A DNA stretch of 64,000 nt from Pelargonium tetragonum (lineage: Eukaryota > Streptophyta > Magnoliopsida > Geraniales > Geraniaceae), in NCBI GenBank assembly GCA_036897445.1, contig JAYMTL010000062.1, forward strand, positions 1-64,000, in the 5' to 3' direction. Of the stretch, positions 13,612-25,661 are shown piece by piece. The position numbers and the translations under genes were made by a program. The notes beneath the pieces were generated by a model. That model did not search any database, had not been told where the DNA came from, and saw only the letters and a list, made by a program, of their open reading frames with translations. Each line of letters starts with the position of its first letter. The first letter of the stretch is position 1.

Positions 13612-13630
13612 TGTTGAGAGCTTTAGAGGT
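13612..13630 (+). repeat. 19-nt dispersed repeat, copy 1
   Basis: TGTTGAGAGCTTTAGAGGT matches 15702-15720 at 18 of 19 positions. A few matches this good are expected by chance in a window of this size, so common origin is only possible. The sequence runs directly into a GG..CC motif (GGTATACTCC here, GGTTTACCC in the other copy). Confidence 0.25.
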
Positions 13631-14769
13631 ATACTCCACGAAGTACTTTCCCTTTATTTACTTATTATCTAAATTTATGTCTATGTTTAAAATAGCTCTA
13701 ACAGTATAAGAAATAAAACACTACTCTATTTGCAAGATTAGCTTATAAACTTAGCCTAAGGGAAATTTCCAGGCTCGTGGATTTCTAACTAAATTTTGGG
13801 TAATGCTTAGTTTAATACAGTTCTTTTGAAGTTATTAAAAACGACGACGGCCTCTTTTTGTTTCTGCAATAAAAAGCTCTATATACTTTAATAGGGGCCC
13901 TGTTATATAATTAAAAAGCCTTAGAAGCTTTTTTTTAATTAAGTCTAAAACTAGATAATACCTACCACAGTCTCCCTTTTTACTCTTAAAGTTTTAGGAG
14001 CTCCCTTGTACCAACTTTTGATTACTTGTAAACCTTAGGAAGCATAAAATATTATAAGTACTGGGTTCTTTACTTTAGGGGTATCATTTAAACCTGGAAA
14101 AGTGGACTATATCGAGCTTTAACTAAGCTTAAGTCCCCGCTCCACCGGAACCCTTTTTTATAGTAGGTTCTTGTTTTAAGTCCAGTACTATACTATTCCT
14201 GATTCTGTACCTTTTGACTTTTTAAAGTAAAGAAAGAAATGGCGTAAAAGTTTTCTAGAGGGAATTCCACTATATCTATTTTGAAGAAAAGGAAGAAAGG
14301 ATAGGGGTAGTTTTAGAGTTGGGGTAAGAAAGCAGCCATGACTATAAGATAGAGATCCAAAGGTGCTGAAGACATAAAGGTATGAATAAGTATGGATAAT
14401 AGTAACAAACAAGTTCTTGGGAGCCCATACAGGAAATTCTAAAAAGGGAGACTTCCTTACTAAAGGAAATGGAAATAAAGTATACCCGCTTGAGAGATTC
14501 TAAGACTCCAGGAAAATTTCAAATAATGCAAAAAAGAGGAGTGAAAATCACTTATATAGAATATAAAATAAAAACCATGCAAAATTTCATTCTTCTTTTT
14601 GTCCTTTTTCAAGTAAATAAGCTTCTATATTCCATACAAAAGATCCTTAAAAAGGGTCGCTCTTTGGGACGTGGAGTTCATTTTACTTTGGGTTTACTAG
14701 GCTTCACACAGTACTTCATTTGGAGACGCGGATTCTATAAGGGATTACGTAACTCTACTTCAGAGAGAT

Positions 14770-14809
14770 ATAGCACCCGGGGTCCCTATATTAGATTAGG
14801 GTGTGCTAT
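14770..14809. repeat. Stem-loop with GG..CC motif in the loop
   Basis: ATAGCAC at 14770-14776 pairs with GTGCTAT at 14803-14809, and with a one-base bulge the stem can extend through CC/GG. The loop carries a GGGGTCCC motif. The arms are short enough to be a chance pairing. Confidence 0.3.
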
Positions 14810-15701
14810 TTGCCTCTTTATAATCTTACGAGATCGCCGAGTCTTTAACCCCTTATTATAAGTCAAAACCATTCCATTTGTTAACCCCTCTTGTTATTTA
14901 CTCTGCTTTACCATAAGCTTTTGCAATCCGCTAAGGGGATAAACCCCGGCAGTACAAATTAAGTCTAGTGCTAAAAGAAGCCTTTCTCTTGTTATAGGAC
15001 CCTAAAAAGTTTTCTCTATACCACCTATATCCGGTAGACTTTTATCACAAAACTACCTCGGTTAGTCAAAGTCCATAACTATCACAACTCGTACATCACC
15101 AAAACTTCGAGTTATTTTTAATACATAATACTGCAAATTCCGGGAAAGAAAATCCCTTTAGATACAGATTTTTTTAAACAAAATAAAAAACGTCGCAGAA
15201 TTCCTTATAGCTTAGCCGAAGGGAGCTTAAAGAAAAAATATCCAACCCCTGGAATTACAAACCCCTTAATAATTAATAATAAGAGCTCTTTTAAATTTAT
15301 TGTGATCGGCGCTGCGCTAAAGATTTTCTATAACACCCCTACTATTTAATTTAATTCCAGATTCTTGTGCAATAAGTCAATTGTTTAATGCCTTTACCTT
15401 GTCTTTACAAAATAGACACCAAGCACCGGTTTATAACTGGGAGTTTCCCGGTGAAAGTAGTATAACCCATATCTCTAGAATCCGGGATTTTTGGTACAAA
15501 AAGTGTTTTAAGGCAGTCAACAAGGTTATGCATAAATTTAAAGTATTGCTTTGTTAGACTTCACTTCGTTAAGTCCCTGTAGCGTATAAAGATTACTGAG
15601 AAAACTTCTTAGCCTAAAATAAAAGTTTTCTATTTACAAGTTTGACTAAACAAAATTTTGCAATTTATTTAATAAAAATGAGAGCCCTTTTCCTGAGCAT
15701 G

Positions 15702-15720
15702 TGTTGAGAGCTTTTGAGGT
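15702..15720 (+). repeat. 19-nt dispersed repeat, copy 2
   Basis: This is the partner of 13612-13630, with one mismatch in 19. It again leads into a GG..CC motif whose centre differs from that of the other copy. Chance similarity is not excluded. Confidence 0.25.
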
Positions 15721-16599
15721 TTACCCTTTCTGGTATTTAATATTAAAGTAAAGGGGAGTTTTTATCCTATATTTCAAGCTACGATTCGAATTTTTACTAA
15801 ATTCAAGTCTTAATTAGTACCACGCTAATAGACGAGAGACTCCTTAAACATTATACTCTGGACATCAGGCCCGGCTAGTTAACCTAATTGCCTTTGTCCT
15901 TTGCAAGAGCCGTGATATATGCAGTGTCTTATATGGGAATGCTTTAGACTCTTTTAGTCACTCTGGCACTCTTTGCGGATTCTTAAAATAAAGCGTAAGC
16001 CTTACCAAGAACCTATAAACTTTTAGATACCTTCCTAAGTTTCTCGCGGGAATTCCCCTTTTTACCTATGTACCATAATTAATTGTGGCGGGATTTCTAA
16101 CCTTTTTATTTTTAAGGGACAGATTTCCCTACAGGATTTAGTCCTTTAGAGAATGCCTATATTATTCTAGTCAAATTCTAGGAAAAACTTTAGCCTTTCC
16201 ATACAAGTTTTTTAGACCTTCCCCAGACTCACACCCGTAAAGTTTATACCAAGACTTTCGTTTATCTAGTTTAAACTCAGAGTAAGACCCTCCTGTCTCA
16301 AACTTTCTGCGCCTCGCTAGATAAAAAGCATTCCTGATAATTTAAGGTTCTTGCCTGTTTTACAAGCTTAAAAGGGCACTTACCAAGACCGAGCAAGAAT
16401 AAGTCCTTGTGTTCCTATTGTGTAAGCGGATAGATCTATAACAACTTCCTGCAGGAATCTACTTCGCAAGGCTATATCCTATTAATAAGTGAGGGCTTTC
16501 TAGTCCCTTTTAAGGTTAATCTAGATTAACCAGAGAACAAGAGTCTAAGACTCCTAATCGACCCAGTAAAATTTAGGTACCTTCTCTAGTAGATAGTTA

Positions 16600-18470
16600 A
16601 GAAATTGGGGAATAACTGAAGCTCGAGTAAGAATTTGTATTCTTGAGATAAGGGTTTTTAGTTTATGTTGGTGTCCCGGTGCCTGTGTAAGTCTGTACGA
16701 TACTAAGACTATCCAGCCTTAACCCGCCCTCCGGAAGCCTACAGTTGGGTATATATCTTTCTTTTAGTACTTTCCTAAGGTTATATCCTCTTTAATTAAT
16801 GATAAGCACAAAAGCCATGAGGTAATGTAATTAAATTAACAGGGTAACTCTAACTCTATAAATATTAAATCCATAAGAGCAATAGAGTCGCTTACAAGAC
16901 TGGTATCCCCTTACGCTTACCCTTATAAGGTGTATCTTCTCCTGCGCAACTCTAACTAAGTATAAATACAAAGATAAAGTCTAGCCCATATAGCAACAGT
17001 CTAGTTTCTAGATCTACAAAGACTCCTATTTCTATTATATAGCTGCTAAGAGGTATACAAGTTATAAAGATGCGAGTTAATTTCCGGTGAATTGAAGTCA
17101 AGTTTGAGTCTGGTTATTCCTGTTTTCTAGTCTTTTAAGTTATAGCTCTTAAGATAGAGTGTTAGGCATAAAGGGTGTAGCTCCAGTTTGACTATAGAGC
17201 AAGTTAGCAAGTCTAAAGGTAAGTTGTTAGTAGAACATTTACAGAGGTAAAGCAAACACGGGTGATACTGTCATAAGCTGGAGTACTAGAATATCCCATG
17301 GGATTTTAGGGACTCATATTCACCTTTAGTAGCTTTAGGAATTGTGTAGCTAATGCAAAGAAGGTCTATCGGGCAAACTTGATTGTTGTCGAGCAAAGGG
17401 TGGAATGGAGGTTAACTAGGCCAATAGCGATCCAAAGCAAGCTCTTTGTCATCAACTGTAACAACAGCTAGTGCTGCTTATGAATGGCAGTACTGTGACA
17501 GAGAAGGTGTAGCTCTGTACTATCTTTGCTGTCGACGGTGAATGCAGTTGCTGCTAAAGGAGTTGAAACCTGGCTGACATTGATGGTAAAAGCAAGTCGT
17601 GCAAGGAAAGGGATCCTAAGGAAGTAGGGAAGTTAGTTGTTTGTAAAGTAAAGAAGGTATTAGGTAATATATGCTAATATATTGTACTTACAGTCTATTT
17701 ATTATTCCTAAACCAACTAGTCGAAGTTGCTAATGGTCGACGGTGCTGCTAGCCTGTATTGATTGAATGCAAGCTGTCTTTAAATTAGGAAGAGATAAGA
17801 ATTATACTGAAAGTCAGTGTATTACATATTCCTAAGTCGATAGAAGGTGTAGCTAATAAAGGAGAAGGAGGAATAGACTGTAGAGAAAGAGCTTAACCAG
17901 TTGCTGTAGAAACAACCAATGCCAAAGTAGGAGCTTAAACACTAGCAGTACCACTTGCTCTAGGAATAGGTGCAATAGCAGTGCCAGTAGCAGATAGTTT
18001 CATTCTGTATACAAAGGCACTTGTCCAAAGGTATCCATTTCGTGAACAGGAGCTCTTAAGACAATAAACTAACTATAAGAGTAAGTTGCTAGATTGTGTA
18101 TGCTTGCACTAGTACAACCACCACCTATTGACTTATCTTTCCTTCTTTCTTAATGACTTGCTTTATTGTCTTACTTCTTCTTTGTTAGTTTGTTTTAGAA
18201 GCTATCTGTGTATCATACCTTTACCTTGTTGTTTCTTATTAGTATAGGAGGAAAGGAGTAAGGGTAAGAGCTATATAAGAGATTATACTCTTGTTATTAT
18301 GGGTTTTGGGCTTATGTAGCTAGTGTATTAGTGTTCTTGTAACTAGTATTGTAGTTATTTATTATTTAGTTGTATTAGTCTTATTCTTATATATTCTAGT
18401 ATAAGGGATTGTTCTATTGAATCAGTATTCCTTATTATATGAGGTTTTATGAGGAAGTGTCCTAAGCTAT
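16600..18470 (+). repeat. Motif-poor island B, GCTG/TAG-rich
   Basis: This is the largest of the compositionally distinct islands. The plus strand is G-rich, with recurring words such as GTTGCTG, GCAGTAC, GTCGACGGTG (17533 and 17734 regions) and GGTGTAGCT (17174-17182, 17506-17514 and 17846-17854, spaced 332 and 340 bp). Two segments match the island near 29.1 kb: 17475-17493 against 29101-29119 (17 of 19) and the AGCTTAACC.GTTGCT word near 17890 against 29089. No open frame or RNA gene is evident. It looks like an old, diverged repeat array, but unit boundaries cannot be drawn by eye. The edges are approximate. A perfect 12-nt palindrome, ATCCCATGGGAT, lies at 17293-17304. Confidence 0.5.
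16821..16834 (-). repeat. 14-nt box TTAATTACATTACC, copy 1
   Basis: The minus strand reads TTAATTACATTACC, followed by TC. The same 14-mer is found at 27507-27520 and 33474-33487 on the plus strand and 42862-42875 on the minus strand. Four exact copies of a given 14-mer are not expected by chance in 64 kb. The role is unknown; no gene start or RNA lies at a constant distance from the copies. Confidence 0.55.
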
Positions 18471-19329
18471 GTCCTGAAAGAAATTGGAAAAAGTTCTTTC
18501 GTAGTTTGTAGGGTAATCCCTTTTTATTGATAAAGGCTAAACTAACCGGTGAGCTCCCTCTTATGCTAGTCTAAGTCTAGGAGAGGAACAGAATTTCTCT
18601 AAGGAAGACTCTAACTCCTTGAAAAACTCAATCAAATTCGTTGCTAAAGATCGGAGGTATCCTAAAAAAGAGGGGACCCCTTTTGTTTGATAGACTCAAT
18701 TTCTTTGTAATATAAGTTTTTGGATACTCCTAATCTAATGTACTTCTCACCGAAGTGGGACTCACCTCTCAATTCTTTGGGATTTAATAGTCAGTATACG
18801 CGTAGTGAATTATTCTTTAACTGAAGGGCTCTTACTAAACTAAAAAAGGAACAAAAATCGAAAGGATACCTAAAAATATGCAGCTAAACCCTTAAAAAAT
18901 TCCTGCTGTACTAACAGAAGAGTCAACTTTGTCTGGGCCTGATTTGTAACTTAAACTAAGAGACTAGACCCATAAGTATAAAAAAACCTTACATCTACTT
19001 TTCTCAAAAGGGGGTTTTACACTAGCCCTAACTTTAAAGAATCTATAACAGGAAGTAGGGATATACTGACCAAGCTTTTAGGTATCTCCCTTACTCAATC
19101 TCAATACTCAAATGACAGGTGTATAGTAAGAAGACTCGTAAATACTTGTCAAATAAACGACTTCTAACTAGAATAGAATCGCAACCTCTAATACATATTA
19201 AGTGTTCTTTTTTCAAAACTTCCGATGGATTTTAGTTTAAGAGAGGGACGCCCCTATAGCTAAAAGTTGATGCTATACTATATGAATTAATTATAGCGGG
19301 AAAACCTTAAAGCAGCTTTTAAAATCAAA
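18471..19329. other. Non-coding stretch, motif-rich sea
   Basis: No gene is seen. GG..CC motifs return sharply after island B, for example near 18511, 18553, 18655 and 18677. Confidence 0.55.
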
Positions 19330-19720
19330 CCTCGCCTTATCCTAATACTAAGAACTGTTATTCTACTTCTACTAGGCTTTTTCCTCTCTACTAAGGATAA
19401 CTATACTAAACAATAGGAGAAAACTTAAGAAAAGCTTACTTTCTATACTTATTTAACTCTATTATATACTTTTATTCCACAAGTAATAAATACTAAAAAG
19501 ATAGGATATCCTATAGTATTCCTATACAAGGACTCATAAAGCTATGTAGACGAGTCTGATACGAACTAAGGGAAGTCTAGGGCATAAGAAAGGGAGGTTT
19601 TGAAGAGTAAGAAAGAGGGATTCTGAAGACTATAGATATAGATTAAGAAAGCAAGTCCAAGTAGGAGTCTGAGAGTGAGTTACAAGGTAAACAATTGCAG
19701 TTGGTGGGTTTATATCTTTC
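19330..19720 (+). repeat. Motif-poor island C, related to island E
   Basis: The first half is pyrimidine-rich and the second half purine-rich (AAGAAAG, GAAGAG words) on the plus strand. GTAGGAGTCTGAG at 19661-19673 is identical to 46143-46155 in island E, and both lie in purine-rich surroundings with ATTAAGAAAG words nearby. No open frame or known element is recognised. The boundaries are set by eye from the change in texture. Confidence 0.4.
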
Positions 19721-22700
19721 TGACTTTTATGGGATTAGAACTCTTTTATTCTGCAATCTAGAAAGTCCTTGGTTTCCGGTAAAAAACTCTAAAGTCTGCT
19801 TTTTTATAGTATGAGAATCCTCAAAGTCAACAGTTCTGGAAAGAAGAAGATCTTGTTTATTGGATGGAGCTCCTTTAATAAAAGCGGATTCTAGAATTAG
19901 AAATGAAAAGTATCCCGTTAAGGGGCTATCTCGACCGAGCATTTTCACAAAAAGGGTTAAAAGAATAGCTTAAATAGAAGAAACTTGAATCTGACCCTCA
20001 ACTTTTATAGAGAATCCCTAAGCCATTTAGTAGGTGGTTTAGAGATTTTAGTTATAACACAAAGAAAAGTGACATCAATACTCAAATTAGGTTATTACAA
20101 GATTCTAGTCGCAAGGAAACTTTTTATTTACATGATTCGGTTTTGCTACAAGTGCTCTTTGGATACTCGGTATAGGATGTCTTTTATCATTCTTTGTTAT
20201 GTTAGAGCGCGATTTGAATCCACGAATATCCTTAGGTTCAAATCCCATACCATAGAAGTCTTTGAGGTAGGAGTCTAGCCAGCTCTTACTTTCTAGTAGT
20301 AGTAAAAAGGGGCTTTTTACCTTAGGTTTTTCTATAAATGAGTTTGACTGCTTAACAATTAAGAATGATCTTGTACTGGGTTCTGATATCATTTATACTT
20401 TTGAGTTAACCCAGATCTTAGGATCCTCCTAGTTTGACCCGTAAAAAGAGCCTCCTCTTTAAAAGTTTGATTTTAGATATCCTGAGAAAAGGGTCTATCT
20501 AAATTTCTTGTAAAAAGATTCTGATTTCTCCTGCACTCAAACACAAGCTTATATCCCTTATTCTCATTTGCTCATTTCTTAAAATAGCCTTAGTTTTATC
20601 AAGTTTACTCCGACAAATGCTGAGTCTGCTACTTAATAAATAAGGAAATAAGGTCTAACCGCTATACTGAATTCTTAAGGGCAAATTACTCCTGGGTTTG
20701 ACCAAATAAACACACTCCAATTCAAGGAACCGGCACTAAACTAAAGAGGAATACCCCTTAAGACATAAATCTAGAAATAGAGATAGGAGCGAGTTGATAT
20801 TACTGAGACAAGAGGACCTTTTGGGCTGCGGGCATTTCCAAGATACTCTAAGAAATGCCTTTCAAATTCTAGAAACTTGCTATTCATTCAGGATAACTGC
20901 GGAAGAAATCGACTTGTCAATAGAATTTGGTGTCAGAAAGCTAGGTTATAACTAGAACTGTACTCTTGATTTTGGAATGAATAAGGGGAGAATGAAGATT
21001 GCTATTAAAGAGGGCTGTAAGGCTAAAGAAAGGAGACTGTAACTAGAATTTCTGGGTTTTGATTAACAAAAGAGATGCATAAAGAGTAGAGCCGGAGTAT
21101 AAAAAGCGAACCCGTAAAGAAAATTTGAAGTTTAGTATAATAGTTACTTTAGAGGCATACTTTTCTTATTCAGTATCAAACTAATAACAAGAGTAAGAGT
21201 TTAAGCTTCTATATCAATAATAAGGACTTCATAATCATAATAAAGTAGTTTTTTAGACTTTATCTTAAAATAAAGTAAAAAATGTTTTCTTGGTTAGTTA
21301 GGAAACTCCCTGCTTAGAGAGAATGCTCTTTCCGGAAGATTTTTTGAAGTAATGCACTTTTCGAAAACCCGGGCTTTTTCTACACTCTCATATACAAGGG
21401 GTAAAGAATAATTATTACGAGAATTCAGAGCTAATATATCACAGAATTGGAATCCTTTTTACTTATAACCCTAACCGACAAAAACCCGAACCCTAAATAA
21501 TTGAGTCAAGGAGCCCTTTTTACCTTGATAGATTGCTTGCATAAGAAAGAAAAGAAACAAAGAATACCTGTTGTTAAGAAAGCAAGTTTAAACTTTTTTT
21601 GTATAGGAGCCCACAAATCTATAACAATGTAAGAAAACTTTTGAAAATTCGAAATTAGTATGTCTTGTAACTAAATAAATTTTAGTAATAATAAATTAAC
21701 TGATATGGGATTTCCTATAAAGGGGCTAAAGCTGGTGTAGCAAGTTCCCTTAGAATTAATACCCGACAAGATGAAGAAGAGGGACTGTAAAGGAGAAGCC
21801 CTTAAACTAACCTTTCATTTCTATATGGCGTTAACCCTATATAGTAAGAAATCAGGACTCTTTTTTATTATAATCAATTACATAACTTGATTTGCAACTG
21901 GCCTATCCATGTCATATTTTGACTACTTACTAAGGAATTCTTGGTCTTATACATCGATACAGAGTTCTAGCCGAACCTAGAGTTTCTAGAAAAGTTACCC
22001 TCCTTTAAAAGACCCGGATACTCTATAAATAAACAAGCAATCCGTGCATTGCACTAAAGTTTCATCTGAGACTAAGTCAAAGTTTTTAACTAAAAGTATT
22101 AAGGAGCTGAAGCCCTAAATAAGGGTTTTTCATAATTCTACTAGACTCTACTGTATTTTTAGTAAATAGCTTTGAAAATGTTAAAGACAAAAAATGTGTA
22201 TCCGTTTGAACAATAACCAGGGTTTACTCTCTATCTATAAGCTTGCCTAAACAAGTTTTTCAGGTACCTAGTAAGATAGTATATCCCGGGCTATTAGTCC
22301 TTTTTAAAATTTTTTAGCTCTAAACTATAGCTTACTTCTTAAGAATTCAAATTATGGAGAATGTAACAGACCTCCGCAAAAATACACTTAGACTCTTTAT
22401 GTTTCCGTGTTTTTATAGACTATTGCTGCTTTTTTTATTACTATAGGATAGGATTTCCCTCTTTCTTTTTCTATTTATACTTGAACTTCAATTTCATCCT
22501 ATAAGAAAAGATTGCGGGTTACTCATAAACGGAATTAAACGGGTACTCTACTTCCAGTACTTTACAGAATTAGATTGACTGACAGCATACAAGTTCTACA
22601 AGTGGGCTCAAAAAAGAGTTTTTACTCAAAAAAAATGCTTGGGGTTCTACCATCAGTGCAGTAGGAAGGAATTCCTGGATTTCATAATAGCGGGAGCGTG

Positions 22701-25589
22701 CCTTATTTAATAAGGAAATAAATGGTTACAAGGTGCGGTACTCAACATAGTTTAAAGATAAAGTTTCATATAACATACAGGAGTTTCCTAAATTTTCGAG
22801 ATTATATCCTTATTTATAGGAATCCGTTACCATAAATTAGTTAGTCTTTTTTTGGAGTATTTGAAGAGTAACAAAACCGATTTAATTAACAAGGTACGAG
22901 ACATAGGAAATCACCCTCATTAGAAAGGCTTCTTTTCATTTTCTGCTTTTTCATAGTACTTTTAGAAAGTCATGCTTTATTTTCGTAGTCCTAATTGAGA
23001 TTAGAGTTTTTCTTGCACGGTATAATTTTCAAGCTCTAGTGGAAAACGCTAAACCCGCTTGTAATAAAGAAAAGTACAAATTGAAGATTTTTAAAGAGCA
23101 GGCTCACAATAGAGCTAGGCGAGAACACATATATATACATAAAGCTATAGTACCAAAATGACAAAAAAAAATAAGAATTTAGAAGTTCCGGTTAGCTAGT
23201 GGGCAGATCCCCTTTATTTTTAATGAAAATATATCACGCACGAGGGATCCTTTTGTGTCAGTCAATTTCCGACAAAAAGGCTTTTTCTCTTATCTAATAC
23301 TAGATATAACGATAACCCTTGTAACTCCCTGAGGCCCCTATACTCGTTACCTAAAAGCCAAAAATCTCTAGGCATATAATCTTGATAAGAGTAATCTTAA
23401 GGTAAAGTAATGAATTTCGTAATTAGGGAAGTGAAAAATCTAATAATAAGCTTGATTTTTTAAGTACCAGAGTATAATATACAAGGTAACTCATGAGTTT
23501 GGTATAGAGATATCTAAAGAGGAATGTTCTGTTGTGAAATAAGTTACGTTGCGAGGATAACGCTTTATCTTTATTTACCATAAATTACTAAAAATTTTTA
23601 AATAAACAAAAAACAGCGGGCCTCATATCTGTGTATCCGCCAAGATACTCTAAAAAAACTAAAGGAAATCCGCTTTAGTGTGTAGGGTAAATCCCGGAAG
23701 CAGAAAAAAAGGAAGCCCCTGACAGATATACTTACAATAAAGCACTCTTTTTCCTTTTTGGGAGGAAGTTACAGCAAGGTTTAATCTATAGATTAAAGCT
23801 AACTCTTCTCGGACTTACCCGCCCTTTTAATTAAGAATTAGAAATTCCTTAATCTAAAAATTTCTTTATCCACTTGTAAAAGTAGAGAGCCCAATCCTTA
23901 AATTAAGCCCTTTCGCCTGACTTGAGTAGAAAGTTTAGCCTAAATACTCTGGTCTTGAGTTGTTGAGAAAGCCAGTATACTTACTCTACATTATATAAGT
24001 TAATTTTAATATTATAAACCCAGCTCTATATTCTATTCTCCGATGCTTGACAAGTAAAAGGGATCCCCATAGACTCTTGCTTGTACGAAATTCGGGGCCA
24101 AGTATCCCCTATTTATGAGAAAAGCTTAGTAGCTTTTTTAGACTTCTTTGACTTTTTTCGATTTAATCCGGATTCCTTAACATTTTAATAGCTTTGCCCT
24201 TACCCTTAATTTTATATATAATAATTAATAATTGAAAGGGGTCCTGTGAGCACCTCTTGTATAAAGCAAGATTCCTATTCCTACAAAGAACAAAACTTTA
24301 ATTGATAGATTATATAAGCTATTTCAAAAGTTAGTTGTAAGTATTCTATTTCGTGCTCGGCCCTTGAATAGAATTTGTGACCTAGGAAAAGTGATGCGGA
24401 ACAATGCTTTTAGCTTGGTTGTAACAGCAGAAGGAGCTCCTTTAGAAAACCTTGAGAGGTTATGCCCAATGAGTATCTACTACTTTAACTTGCTACCAAA
24501 ACGTGAAGTAACTAAAAAGGTCGGCTACCCATAGCTTTAATAAAATAGGAATTTTAGGATTTGCATTGAATCCGTAAGGGCCTTAAAGATATTCTTTTAT
24601 GTATCATTAGGCTCTTTAAAGAATAAGCTAGATGTTATTCAGAAGTCGATACAGAGTTTAAGTATATCACATTCTTTTCTGAAAAGCTTATAAACGAGAT
24701 ACAAGAATTGGATAAGAGTAAACCGAGCGAAATGCTTATATTATTAGGTTGTAGAGCCCCCTTTTCGGATAGTTTGGACCACTAGAGATATTCTGGTGGG
24801 GTTAAGACAAATTGACTCTGGATCGACGGATCCATTGGATTCCTTTATCTGGATTTATTAACTTAGAAGGCTATATATATATATTCAAGTAAAAGGGGTT
24901 GCCATTCCTCACTGCTACACTTAGTACTTACTATATAAACTGGATAATGATCTCTTTCATAGTTTCTATTAAGGGCATTACTAGGAAAGAAGACTCTTTG
25001 TTAAACTTTTGGTTAGTAAAAAAGTACAATTTTCTTTTTAGAAAACATACTCAGCAGACCCCTGATAGGTCGTCTTAAAGAACAACCATATGAATTATTC
25101 CCCAGAATTACAGCTTCAATACCCTAAACACTAGGTTGGTTTAGAATTCTGATAGGTACTTTAGTGTAAGCCCATTCGAACCCATACCCGCCCTGTTGGA
25201 CCAAAAACTCCAATACTATACAAACTCTGTGTCAAAAAAAGTTTTAATAATTGTAAGATAAAGGAAGACCCCGTAGGTAGAGAGAAAGCATAGACCTAAT
25301 TTCGAACTTAGAGTCTACAATTTAGTAAAAAAGCAAACTTATAGAATCTATGCGGTAGTAATTTCCATGACTATAAAATGACAAATAAAGCTTCCATTTG
25401 ATCTTATAGAATTTAATTGGATTTAGATACTATGCAAATTACGCATGTTAAAGATCCTATAGTCCTCCATACTAATAAAGAATAAAAAAAGGAGCTAAAT
25501 TAGGCTCGTCTAAGTAAGAATTTCTATAATATGTACCCAATTTAGCATATTCTTGCCCCGGTAAAGCGGCAGCACAACGCGGAAAAAGG
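19721..25589. other. 5.9 kb gene desert, motif-rich sea
   Basis: No gene is recognisable. An open stretch of roughly 72 codons without an ATG ends near 24534 plus and has an ordinary amino-acid mix, but several such stretches are expected by chance and its product is not recognised. Overlapping short frames at 19985-20392 on both strands are likewise of chance size. Exact motif palindromes include GGAATTCC at 22668, GGGATCCC at 24060 and GGAGCTCC at 24433. Confidence 0.6.
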
Positions 25590-25661
25590 GGAGTCGTAGC
25601 TAAGTGGTAAAGCAGGAGTCTGCAAAACTTACATACGTCGGTTCAAATCCGACCAATTCCT
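25590..25661 (+). tRNA. trnC(gca): tRNA-Cys (anticodon GCA), with stem defects
   Basis: This is a 72-nt class I tRNA. The acceptor strands are 25590-25596 (GGAGTCG) and 25654-25660 (CAATTCC). The D arm is GCT/AGC around a 9-nt loop containing GTGG. The anticodon loop CTGCAAA is at 25620-25626 with GCA at 25622-25624. The T arm is a perfect five-pair stem (GTCGG/CCGAC, loop TTCAAAT). The discriminator base is T at 25661, the cysteine identity base. Defects: a C6-A67 mismatch and a G4-T69 wobble in the acceptor stem, and a G27-A43 mismatch next to a G28-T42 wobble in the anticodon stem. Both weak spots lie in GGAGTC words, the flavour of the dispersed GG..CC motif. CCA is not encoded. C-to-U editing of C6 would restore a U-A pair. 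The gene could be functional with editing or recently decayed; its identity is clear. No neighbouring gene is seen. Confidence 0.87.

Larger units (their letters stand above)
1918..16600. other. 14.7 kb gene desert, motif-rich sea
   Basis: No gene is recognisable on either strand. The longest open frame, 130 codons at 14469-14861 plus, has no known motif and is about the size expected once by chance in a window of this composition. The stretch holds dense GG..CC motifs, the hairpin at 8708-8745, the first copy of a three-block repeat at 2116-2182, and smaller inverted and direct repeats that are listed separately. No simple-sequence tracts, transposon ends or rRNA signatures were found. Confidence 0.6.

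Noticed and set aside
14469-14861. Longest open frame, 130 codons, lysine/arginine-rich
   Set aside because: Length is about the maximum expected by chance for this composition and window size. There is no recognisable motif, no neighbouring gene, and exact motif sequence runs through it.
20838-23653. Shared 14-mer CCAAGATACTCTAA at 20838 and 23640
   Set aside because: Tens of two-copy 14-mer matches are expected by chance in 64 kb of this composition.
24303-24534. Open stretch without ATG and with a balanced amino-acid mix
   Set aside because: Dozens of stop-free runs of about 70 codons are expected across six frames; no conserved motif is seen.
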